This document shows, in pieces, positions 7,062 to 13,427 of a stretch of DNA of 21,592 nucleotides. The notes below the pieces were generated by a model. It saw nothing but the letters and a program-made list of their open reading frames with translations, made no database searches and had not been told where the DNA came from. The translations under genes and the position numbers were made by a program. Every line of letters begins with the position of its first letter. Position 1 is the stretch's first letter. This DNA comes from JBBIKU01 sp037445245. GTDB taxonomy: Bacteria > Chloroflexota > Anaerolineae > Anaerolineales > Anaerolineaceae. Location of the stretch: positions 1 to 21,592 of the forward strand of contig JBBIKU010000019.1 of NCBI GenBank assembly GCA_037445245.1, in the 5' to 3' direction.

Positions 7062-7904
7062 ATGAACGAACATGAATCAAACTTGAGGAACGATCTGTGC
7101 GAGGTCGCTCGCCGCCTTTATAACGCCGGCTTCATGCCCGGCAGTGACGGCAACCTTTCCACTATTTTGAGCGACGACGAGATTTTGATCACGCCTTCGC
7201 GCCTGTGCAAGGGGTTTCTCAAGCCATCCCAGATTGTCAAGATCGACCGGCAGGGGAATCGATTGGCGGGGGATTACCCACCCACCGTTGAAGTGGCGAT
7301 GCATCTGGCTGCCTACGAGGAACGACCGGACGTGTGTTCGGTGGCGCACTGTCATCCGCCGGTGCTGGTGGCATTCACCGTGGCGGGGGTGGACTTGCCC
7401 AGCCGCATTTTGCCGGAGATCGAGTTGATGTTTGGCGGCGCGCTGCCGCTGGCGCCGTATGCCACCCCCGGCAGTCCTGGGCTGGCGGATTCGATCCGTA
7501 AAAATATTCGTAACCGCGAAAACAGCGCGGTGCTGCTGGATCACCACGGGATTCTGGCGGTTGGGCAGGATATCTACCAGGCAGCCATCAAGATCGAACA
7601 CGCCGAAGCAGCCGCCAAGATCATCTATTATGCCCGTCAGCTCGGGCACGAAAAACCGCTCAACGAAGAAAGTCTGGCGAAGCTGCGCGAAACCCGCAAG
7701 CGAATCATCGAATTGGAATCGAGCGTTTATTCAGGCTACTGCCATGCGCCGGAATGTCAGAAGCCGCCGCCGAGTGCAACGCAAGAGCATGTACCCACTA
7801 CTCCGGCACGTGGCGACCCGACAGCGCCGGCGCGCCGCCTGTCACAGGCGGAACTGGAAGACGTGGTCAGAGCAGTGATGAAGAAAGTCTTGCGAGAAAG
7901 CTGA
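7062..7904 (+). CDS. Class II (zinc) aldolase, FucA/RhaD-like, with C-terminal encapsulation peptide
   Basis: A 280-residue protein with a class II aldolase/adducin domain in residues 1 to about 210. Visible active-site residues are GN at 30-31 (phosphate binding), Glu77 (PTVEVAMH), zinc ligands His96 and His98 (AHCHPP), and His162 (LDHHGIL). Family members cleave ketose-1-phosphates such as fuculose-1-P or 5-deoxyribulose-1-P to DHAP and a small aldehyde; the substrate is unknown here. A Pro/Thr-rich linker (about 222-258) leads to a C-terminal amphipathic helix (LSQAELEDVVRAVMKKVLRE), an encapsulation peptide. The ATG at 7062 was chosen over an upstream TTG (7038) because GAGG lies 7 nt before it. 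It is a second aldehyde-releasing aldolase in the same compartment. Confidence 0.92.
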   Translation: MNEHESNLRNDLCEVARRLYNAGFMPGSDGNLSTILSDDEILITPSRLCKGFLKPSQIVKIDRQGNRLAGDYPPTVEVAMHLAAYEERPDVCSVAHCHPPVLVAFTVAGVDLPSRILPEIELMFGGALPLAPYATPGSPGLADSIRKNIRNRENSAVLLDHHGILAVGQDIYQAAIKIEHAEAAAKIIYYARQLGHEKPLNEESLAKLRETRKRIIELESSVYSGYCHAPECQKPPPSATQEHVPTTPARGDPTAPARRLSQAELEDVVRAVMKKVLRES

Positions 7905-7927
7905 ACCTATCCGTTTTGGAGCGAGCC

Positions 7928-8287
7928 ATGCCCAAACAATTTTTTACCGAACGAGACATTGAAGACCTTTACCAGCGCGGCACACGCAGTCTGACCATCA
8001 ATGATGACGTGGTGTTGACCGAGCTGGCGTACGAAAAAGCCCAGCGGCTGGGGATGAAACTGGTGAGTGAACATGAGAAGCCAGCCAGCGCGCCGGTGCG
8101 CCCGTATATTTCTACAAGCGCCGCGGCTGACAGCGCTGGCAGTGTTCTAACTAGGGGAGGGATGGACATAGAGGCGTTGAAACAACGCGTGCGCGATGCG
8201 GTTAAATCCCGCCTGGGTAATCAGATCGACCCCCACCTTCTGGATGCGATCATTCGGCGGGTGCTCAACAATATCGGCACAAAGTGA
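7928..8287 (+). CDS. Small BMC-associated protein of unknown function with C-terminal encapsulation-like helix
   Basis: A 119-residue protein I cannot assign to a characterised family. Residues 5-46 (FFTERDIEDLYQRG ... VLTELAYEKAQRLGMKLV) resemble the short N-terminal segment of some Eut proteins such as EutT: a TERDI-type helix, a strand, 'vvLT.lA.e.A..lG' and a final strand. A disordered Ala/Ser/Pro-rich linker (about 47-76) follows. Then come two amphipathic helices, 79-96 and 101-116; the last (DPHLLDAIIRRVLNN) looks like the encapsulation peptides of the neighbouring enzymes. It has no catalytic motif I recognise. Its size, linker and two helices suggest an adaptor or scaffold for cargo, or a subunit of one of the enzymes; this is inference. 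The ATG at 7928 follows GGAGCGAG and lies 23 nt after the aldolase stop. Confidence 0.8.
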   Translation: MPKQFFTERDIEDLYQRGTRSLTINDDVVLTELAYEKAQRLGMKLVSEHEKPASAPVRPYISTSAAADSAGSVLTRGGMDIEALKQRVRDAVKSRLGNQIDPHLLDAIIRRVLNNIGTK

Positions 8288-8291
8288 TCTG

Positions 8292-8612
8292 ATGTTACTG
8301 GGCAAAGTGTGTGGCAGCGCGGTCTGCACTATGAAATATACCGGCTTGGAGGGGGTCAAGCTGCTGGTGGTTCAGCCGGTGAACCGCCGTTTGGAGCCGA
8401 TTGGAGCGTTGCAGGTTGCGGCAGACGTGGTTGACGCCGGGCATGGCGACCTGTGCGTGATGGTGCGCGCCCGCGAAGCGGCGTTGGCGTTGCCGGATGT
8501 GAAATTTGTACCGGTCGACTTGACCCTGGTGGGTGTGGTTGACGAGTTTGAACTTTGCCCGGATGGCGACTTTGATTTCACGCTCAAAGCGGGCACAACC
8601 CGTTATTCATAA
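8292..8612 (+). CDS. BMC-P pentameric shell vertex protein (EutN/CcmL family), copy 2
   Basis: A 106-residue EutN/CcmL-family vertex protein: MLLGKVCGSAVCT start, LLVVQPVN strand, ADVVDAGHGDLCVMVRA core and VGVVDEFEL final strand. It has about 15 extra C-terminal residues (CPDGDFDFTLKAG...), which is longer than its two paralogues. The core is also cysteine-richer. The ATG lies 4 nt after the previous stop, without a clear ribosome site, so translation is probably coupled to the upstream gene. Confidence 0.93.
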   Translation: MLLGKVCGSAVCTMKYTGLEGVKLLVVQPVNRRLEPIGALQVAADVVDAGHGDLCVMVRAREAALALPDVKFVPVDLTLVGVVDEFELCPDGDFDFTLKAGTTRYS

Positions 8613-8622
8613 TTGGGATGCG

Positions 8623-8898
8623 ATGATCCTTGGAAAAGTTGTTGGTACGGTGGTCAGCACCATCAGCCACCCTCACTATAAAAACCGCCGCCAGCTGGTC
8701 GTGCAGCCGCTGGTGATGCCCGGTCAGCCGGCGGAGGATGACTTTATTGCCCTCGATAACACCCACGCCGGTATCGGCGATACGGTGCTGGTCAACCGCG
8801 AGGGTAACGGCGCCCGGCAGGTGCTGCAAAATCCGGATGCCTGCGTGATCTCGGTAATTATTGGCATTGTCGACTCCACCGATGTGGTCAATCGTTGA
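8623..8898 (+). CDS. BMC-P pentameric shell vertex protein (EutN/CcmL family), copy 3
   Basis: A 91-residue vertex protein of normal family length: MILGKVVGTVVST start, QLVVQPL strand, FIALDNTHAGIGDTVLV core and SVIIGIVDSTDVV end. The ATG at 8623 was chosen because it starts exactly at the conserved MILGKV, 10 nt after the previous stop. It is the last gene of the BMC operon. Three different pentamer genes in one locus is a pattern also known from Haliangium-type shells. Confidence 0.94.
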   Translation: MILGKVVGTVVSTISHPHYKNRRQLVVQPLVMPGQPAEDDFIALDNTHAGIGDTVLVNREGNGARQVLQNPDACVISVIIGIVDSTDVVNR

Positions 8899-8903
8899 AT
8901 AAA

Positions 8904-8912
8904 TGGTATAAT
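8904..8912 (+). promoter_or_regulatory. Extended -10 promoter for the YgiT-type gene
   Basis: A consensus extended -10 (TGgTATAAT, with TATAAT at 8907-8912) immediately follows the end of the last shell gene. No good -35 is seen at 17 bp (GTGGTC). Transcription would start near 8919, which rules out the TTG at 8895 as the start of the next gene and separates it from the BMC operon. Confidence 0.55.
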
Positions 8913-8945
8913 GCGGTAAGCTGTGAAGCAAGGGATGAGACAATA

Positions 8946-9251
8946 TTGAAAACCGCAACCATATCCTCCCAACAAAGCACTTTGTCGCAAGTCACCTGCA
9001 ATGAATGCCAAGCCGGTCAGATGAGAAGCCGGTTGGTGACGTATTTTACTTGGCTGGGCGATGAACTGATCACCGTCCCGGATTTTCCAGCCTGGGTGTG
9101 TGATGTTTGCCACCGCTGCGAATATGATCTGCAAGCGCTGAATGAGTTGAGTTTACTGCTCAGTCCGGTTACCGGAAAGGGAATGCCCCGCCGGCGATCG
9201 ATCCATCCTCAACCGATCCGAAAAAATTCCAGACTTAGCCAGCCTGAATAA
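8946..9251 (+). CDS. YgiT-type zinc-finger protein (MqsA N-terminal-like), no toxin partner seen
   Basis: A protein of about 101 residues with two CxxC knuckles (Cys18/21 and Cys52/55). Between them stands the typical YgiT/MqsA-N pattern 'vtY...GdEliTVPdfPAWVCdvC', which binds zinc. In MqsA this domain precedes a helix-turn-helix and forms an antitoxin; here the C-terminal ~40 residues are basic and low-complexity with no HTH. No RelE, HigB or MqsR-like ORF flanks it, so a toxin-antitoxin role is doubtful. The start is uncertain: TTG at 8946 is the first in-frame start downstream of the predicted promoter, with AAGGGATGAG upstream; TTG at 8982 is the alternative. It converges on the kinase gene with 11 bp between. 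Confidence 0.75.
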   Translation: MKTATISSQQSTLSQVTCNECQAGQMRSRLVTYFTWLGDELITVPDFPAWVCDVCHRCEYDLQALNELSLLLSPVTGKGMPRRRSIHPQPIRKNSRLSQPE

Positions 9252-9262
9252 CGCCAGAACTC

Positions 9263-11281
9263 TCAGGGCTGCCAGTGGGGGTGCATATCTCGAGCCGCGC
9301 TTTGTGTCAGGTTGGTCTGAAGCTGCCCTGCCGCAGTCATCACATAAATATCCATTGCGCCGTCTCGCTGCGAGGCGAAGACGATGTACTGGGAATCAGG
9401 CGACCAGGCTGGCTGACTTTCGCGATTGTGATTGGGGGTCAGCACGTTGATGCGCGCCCCTCGCGAACGGTAATCGACGCTACAGATTTGGCTTTCTTCG
9501 CCCTCCACGCGGGTGTAGGCGATCGTGCTGCCATCAGGTGAAATGGCAGGGTCTGCCACCTGACCGAGCCTGCCGAACAAGGAGGTGGGATCATAGGGCT
9601 GGGGGGTGGCGTAATCGTGAGCTTTTTGACGCTGGTAGAGATAGCGGTTGTCGCGGGCGAAAATAACGTGCAGCAGGGTCTGATTGTCCGGTGTCCAGAA
9701 GGGGGAATACTCGATGAAATCGGTGCTGATGCGCCTTAAATTGCTTCCAACGGGATTCATGAAATAGACCGCGCTCACCCCCGCCACGAACCTGCCGCTG
9801 TTGGTGAAGGCGATCAACATCCCGTCCGGCGACCAGGTGGGGTCGGTGTCATCGCCCTTCAACTGGGTCAGGTTGACCGGCTGGCTGCCCGGGGTGCTGA
9901 CATCCAGCAACCAGATGTCCAACCCGGCATCGGCGGTATCGCCGGGCGCTGAATACAACAAACGGCTTCCGTCCGGCGACCAGACTGGCTGTTGTTTATT
10001 CCCCTCGTTGAAGGTGAGCTGGTCGAAATCGTCGGCAAATATTTTTCCGCCGTGGTCGAGGTATATTTTCATGTTCCAGATTTGCAGCGTTTCGCCGTCG
10101 GCGCGGTCGCTGACGAAGGCGACCGGTTTGCCGCCGCCGAGCGCACGCGGGGTGGGAGTTGGGCTGGCGTCAGCGGTTGGTGACGGCGTGATGGTTGCGG
10201 CTTCGATTCCGATCGTCGCTTTGCTCTCGGCGGCAGCGGTCGCCAGGACATCGGGGGTGAGACTGGGAGCTTGGCGGGCGATTTGCGGCGGTGTGAGGGT
10301 GGGGGAGGCAAACAGGACGCCTTGCCGCCACAAGACGAAGCTGCCAATGCCGAGGACGGCTATGACCATCACCAGCGCTGCCAGACCCGCCAGCGAGAGG
10401 ATGCAGGCGGTGGAGCGTTTCTTCGCCTTAGGCGAAACGCCGGGCGTGGCGGCAGCAGGACGGATGAGTGTCGGCTGGTAGGACGGATCGGTCAGGGCGC
10501 GCACAAAATCGTGGACACTGGGGTAACGATCTTCAGGGCGCACCGCCATGGCGGTTTCGATTGCCTGTTGCACGTGGGCGGGGGTGGCGGGGTTGAGCAG
10601 GTTCATCGGCGTCAGCACTGCTTTCCCGAGCACGCGCTGGACGCTGTCGGACGGGCGCTGGTTGGTGAGTAAATTGTAGAGCGTGGCGGCAAAGGCGTAC
10701 TGATCGGAGTGGGGAGTGGTGCGGGCGCCGCCGTATTGTTCGGGCGGGGCAAAACCGGGGGTGTATCCCAGGGCGCCGGTGGCAGTCGCCTGGCTGCCGT
10801 CACTGGCTTTGGCGATGCCGAAGTCGACCAGCATCAAATCCCCATCGGGGGTGAGTTTGAGGTTGGCAGGCTTGACGTCGCGATGAATGACCGGCGGTTG
10901 CTGCGAGTGCAGGTAATTCAAAGCCGAGCCGATTTGCTCCGCCCACTTCAACACTTTTTCCAACGGCTGGGCGCCCTCGGTTTTGAGCAGCTTCTCGAGA
11001 TCGTCGCCGGCGATGTAATCCATCACCAGGAACTGGCTTTGGTCGCTGATGAAATAATCGATCACGCGCGGCAGGTGGGGATGCCGCAGCGATGCCAGCA
11101 GGCGCGCTTCACGCAGGAACTGGTTGGTGCTTTCGGGGGCGGGATTCTGATTGCATTTCAGCGCCACCTCGCTTTCTAACGAGATATCGTACGCCAGATG
11201 GATGGAGCCCATGCCGCCTTCACCCAGCAGGCGGATCAAGCGGTAACGGTTGTTCAATACGGTGCCGGGTTTCAATTCCAT
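9263..11281 (-). CDS. Ser/Thr protein kinase with transmembrane segment and extracellular PD40 beta-propeller
   Basis: A 672-residue membrane kinase. The Hanks-type kinase domain (about 12-265) is complete: GEGGMGS glycine loop (20-26), Lys42 in VALK, HRDVKPAN catalytic loop with Asp135 and Asn140, DFG at 153-155, and APPEQY. A basic stop (KAKKRS, 285-290) is followed by one transmembrane helix (about 293-317), a Pro/Thr-rich linker (325-380) and a propeller with W/ISPDG-type PD40 repeats near 434, 483, 529, 580 and 626. Such proteins transmit an external signal, possibly wall- or ligand-derived, to phosphorylation inside. The ATG at 11279-11281 was preferred over an upstream GTG because GAGG lies 5 nt before it. 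No phosphatase or obvious target is adjacent. Confidence 0.95.
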   Translation of the reverse strand: MELKPGTVLNNRYRLIRLLGEGGMGSIHLAYDISLESEVALKCNQNPAPESTNQFLREARLLASLRHPHLPRVIDYFISDQSQFLVMDYIAGDDLEKLLKTEGAQPLEKVLKWAEQIGSALNYLHSQQPPVIHRDVKPANLKLTPDGDLMLVDFGIAKASDGSQATATGALGYTPGFAPPEQYGGARTTPHSDQYAFAATLYNLLTNQRPSDSVQRVLGKAVLTPMNLLNPATPAHVQQAIETAMAVRPEDRYPSVHDFVRALTDPSYQPTLIRPAAATPGVSPKAKKRSTACILSLAGLAALVMVIAVLGIGSFVLWRQGVLFASPTLTPPQIARQAPSLTPDVLATAAAESKATIGIEAATITPSPTADASPTPTPRALGGGKPVAFVSDRADGETLQIWNMKIYLDHGGKIFADDFDQLTFNEGNKQQPVWSPDGSRLLYSAPGDTADAGLDIWLLDVSTPGSQPVNLTQLKGDDTDPTWSPDGMLIAFTNSGRFVAGVSAVYFMNPVGSNLRRISTDFIEYSPFWTPDNQTLLHVIFARDNRYLYQRQKAHDYATPQPYDPTSLFGRLGQVADPAISPDGSTIAYTRVEGEESQICSVDYRSRGARINVLTPNHNRESQPAWSPDSQYIVFASQRDGAMDIYVMTAAGQLQTNLTQSAARDMHPHWQP

Positions 11282-11382
11282 GACCACCTCATCTCAGAAC
11301 CGGAATGTGAAGTATCTTCCTCTATACTGAAACTCTTGATCTTCAGCCTATTTCCTGCGCTGGTGTTGCTCAGGATGGACGA

Positions 11383-12036
11383 TTACTCATAGTTGCCTAA
11401 TAAATAATACGCTATTTTCGCATATTCGGTGAAAGTCACTTCGCGCCCCTGTTGGGTCATCCACCAAACAGAGGATTGGTACCAGTGATTGCGCACCGGG
11501 CGCACCCTGACGCGAATACCGCTCCCTTCAAATACATCTCGGAAAATCAAACGGGTACGAAAGGTGTGGTAGGGATCGCTCACCACGATGCAGGATTTGA
11601 GGTTGGTGCGCTCCAGAAGCTGGCGAACCGCTCTGGCTTCTTCTAAAGTACTGTCGGCGTGTTCTTCAGTGATCAGAAAGGCGCCAAGCGGGACTCCGAG
11701 GCTTGCCGCTTCATTTTTTATATAATCCGCATAGTCACTGCCGATGCCGGGTACAGTGGAGCCGGTCTCGGTGATGACGTAATAATTGGCATACTTCTCG
11801 CGATACAGCCGGGCGCCTTCCTCGATTCGTTCCTCTTTGCCGCCGCTGAGAACGACCACCGCGTCCACTTCTTTGAGAGGGTCGGCGATGATCAAAACGC
11901 CGCCCATCGCCCATAGAATGACGTAGATGAGGATCACGCTGGTCATTAACAGAAACAGGATCAGACCGCTTCCGCCGAGGGTGGTCAAGCAAGATTTGAA
12001 GCAGCCGTTTTGCTGCCGGGCAGGTTTGGGTTGCAT
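11383..12036 (-). CDS. DUF218 (YdcF/SanA/ElyC-like) membrane-anchored protein
   Basis: A 217-residue protein with a short basic N-terminus, one transmembrane helix (about 23-50) and a DUF218 domain (about 56-215). Family features include VDAVVVLSGG (57-66), the following 'EERIEEGARLYREKYA' helix, STLEEARAVRQLL and VVSDPYHTFRTRLIF. Relatives YdcF, SanA and ElyC are linked to envelope integrity and peptidoglycan or lipid-carrier metabolism, but the reaction is not established. Two cysteines (12, 16) stand just before the membrane segment; there is no lipobox. It sits between the kinase and the C-S lyase on the same strand, with 101 bp to the kinase start and 59 bp from the lyase stop, so co-transcription is possible but not shown. 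Confidence 0.9.
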   Translation of the reverse strand: MQPKPARQQNGCFKSCLTTLGGSGLILFLLMTSVILIYVILWAMGGVLIIADPLKEVDAVVVLSGGKEERIEEGARLYREKYANYYVITETGSTVPGIGSDYADYIKNEAASLGVPLGAFLITEEHADSTLEEARAVRQLLERTNLKSCIVVSDPYHTFRTRLIFRDVFEGSGIRVRVRPVRNHWYQSSVWWMTQQGREVTFTEYAKIAYYLLGNYE

Positions 12037-12095
12037 TTGGTTGCCTGTATCTTTTCGCCGGAAAGGTTTTTTAATCCATCCCGGCTCGGTGGTGG

Positions 12096-13256
12096 TTATG
12101 ATTGTACCGCTTGCCAGGCGGTTTGCAAACGTTGCACGCCGTCTTCCAAGAGCGGGCGCGGGCAGCCGAAATTGAGGCGCACGAAGCCCTCGCCGCCGGG
12201 ACCAAAGGTTGCACCGTCGTTCAACCCCAGGCGGGCTTGTTTGAGGAAGAATTTAGCCGGGTTGCCGGGGATGCCCGAGCGGCGGCAGTCCAGCCAAGCC
12301 AGGTAGGTGCCTTCGGTTTTGACCATCCGAGTAGCGGGCAGGTGCTCTCGAACGGCGGCGCTCAAAAAATCGCGATTGGCTTCGAGATATTTCAGCAATG
12401 CACTCAGCCATTCGCCGCCGTGGCGGTACGCCGCCAGCGCCGCGCTTCTGCCCATCAGGTTGACTCCGGGCACCACGCCCTGGCAAGCGCGCTCATAGCG
12501 CTGGCGCAGATTGCCATCCTGAATCACGGCGAAGGCGCATTCCAGACCGGCGATGTTGAAGGTCTTGCTGGGCGCCATCAGGGTGACGGTGCGGCGGGCG
12601 ATCTCCGGCGAGAGGGAGGCGATGGGCAGATGGCGGTGACCGGAAAAGACCAGATCGCTATGAATTTCATCCGAGCAGATCACCAGGTTGTGCCGCAAAC
12701 AAAGCTCCGCCATGTGTTCCAGCTCGTCGCGGCGGAATACGCGTCCGACCGGGTTTTGGGGATTGCACAGGATGAACAGGCGGCTGCTGTCGTTGGCAAC
12801 CGCTTCGAAGGCGTCAAAATCCACCTCGTAGCCGTCCCCGCCTTCGACCAGTTGCATTGCCTGGCGAGTGCGATGGGTCACCTCGGGGGCGTGCCAGATC
12901 GGTGGGTAGACCGGCGTTTGGAGCAATATGCCTTCGCCGCGGTCGGCGAAAGCGTGACAGGCGAGATTGAAACCGGTGATCACGCCGGGTAATAGCACAA
13001 TCTCCGGCGGTGAAACCTGCCAGTGGAAGCGTTTGTAGACCCAGTTGCAGATTTCATCCACCAGCGCTTCGCTCTTCAGCGCGTAGCCGAATACGCCGTG
13101 TTCGACCCTGGCGCGCAGAGCGTCCAACACGGGTGGAGGAGCGGCAAACTCCATATCGGCGACCCACATGGGCAGCACCTCTGGATCATAGTGGTTCCAT
13201 TTGATGCTGTCGCTGTTTCGGCGGTCGATAATGCGGTCGAAATCGTGGTCTGGCAT
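12096..13256 (-). CDS. MalY/PatB-type PLP-dependent C-S beta-lyase / aminotransferase
   Basis: A 386-residue fold-type I PLP enzyme. The start (DRRNSDSIKWNHYD, LPMWVADMEFAAPPPV) is characteristic of the MalY/PatB subgroup. Asn165 (NPQNPVGRV), Asp196 (CSDEIHSDL) and the PLP-binding Lys231 (APSKTFNIAGL) are in place, and the length is normal. Family members cleave cystathionine or cysteine to pyruvate, ammonia and a thiol or homocysteine, and some act as aminotransferases; the exact substrate cannot be decided. A TATAAT on the minus strand (13304-13309) is the likely promoter element, back to back with the promoter of the divergent methyltransferase gene. Confidence 0.92.
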   Translation of the reverse strand: MPDHDFDRIIDRRNSDSIKWNHYDPEVLPMWVADMEFAAPPPVLDALRARVEHGVFGYALKSEALVDEICNWVYKRFHWQVSPPEIVLLPGVITGFNLACHAFADRGEGILLQTPVYPPIWHAPEVTHRTRQAMQLVEGGDGYEVDFDAFEAVANDSSRLFILCNPQNPVGRVFRRDELEHMAELCLRHNLVICSDEIHSDLVFSGHRHLPIASLSPEIARRTVTLMAPSKTFNIAGLECAFAVIQDGNLRQRYERACQGVVPGVNLMGRSAALAAYRHGGEWLSALLKYLEANRDFLSAAVREHLPATRMVKTEGTYLAWLDCRRSGIPGNPAKFFLKQARLGLNDGATFGPGGEGFVRLNFGCPRPLLEDGVQRLQTAWQAVQS

Positions 13257-13303
13257 GTTTCCAATACTCCTTGACGTCTTGCTCTACTGTTGAAGCGCAG
13301 GTC

Positions 13304-13339
13304 ATTATACTGCAATCAATTTGGGAAAACTGGTATACT
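13304..13339. promoter_or_regulatory. Overlapping divergent promoters for the C-S lyase and methyltransferase genes
   Basis: Minus strand: a perfect -10 TATAAT at 13304-13309 points to the C-S lyase gene. Plus strand: an extended -10 TGgTATACT (TATACT at 13334-13339) points to the methyltransferase gene. The expected -35 positions of the two overlap in the same ~25 bp, and neither has a strong -35, so the two genes may compete for polymerase. Confidence 0.5.
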
Positions 13340-13427
13340 ACCACGAAATCGTGATCCACTGAGAGGGAGTGTTCGGGCAACCTTTATCTTCGAAGCAATT
13401 TTTTCTCTCCTGGTGGCAAAGGCAAGA

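Larger units (their letters stand above)
1732..8898 (+). other. Bacterial microcompartment operon, sugar-phosphate-utilising type
   Basis: Eleven plus-strand genes with short gaps form one locus: RpiB-like, DeoC, BMC-P, aldehyde dehydrogenase, BMC-H, EutJ-like, BMC-T, class II aldolase, a 119-residue unknown protein, BMC-P and BMC-P. The shell gene set (one hexamer, one tandem-domain trimer, three pentamers) can in principle close a polyhedral shell. RpiB plus DeoC with an aldehyde dehydrogenase is the combination described for sugar-phosphate-utilising BMC loci. No internal promoter or terminator was evident, so a single transcript is likely. Confidence 0.9.

Noticed and set aside
8151..8164. 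Internal start at the ATG at 8162 (AGGGGAGGG just before it) giving a separate 41-residue helix peptide
   Set aside because: The purine run abuts the ATG with only 1-2 nt spacing, too short for a normal ribosome site, and simply encodes Thr-Arg-Gly-Gly in the longer frame.
8895..8945. TTG at 8895 as the start of the YgiT-type protein, overlapping the last shell gene
   Set aside because: A consensus extended -10 lies at 8904-8912, inside that putative coding part, and no ribosome site precedes the TTG.
8946..9251. MqsRA-type toxin-antitoxin pair
   Set aside because: Only the zinc-finger half is present; no HTH and no toxin-like gene lies on either side.
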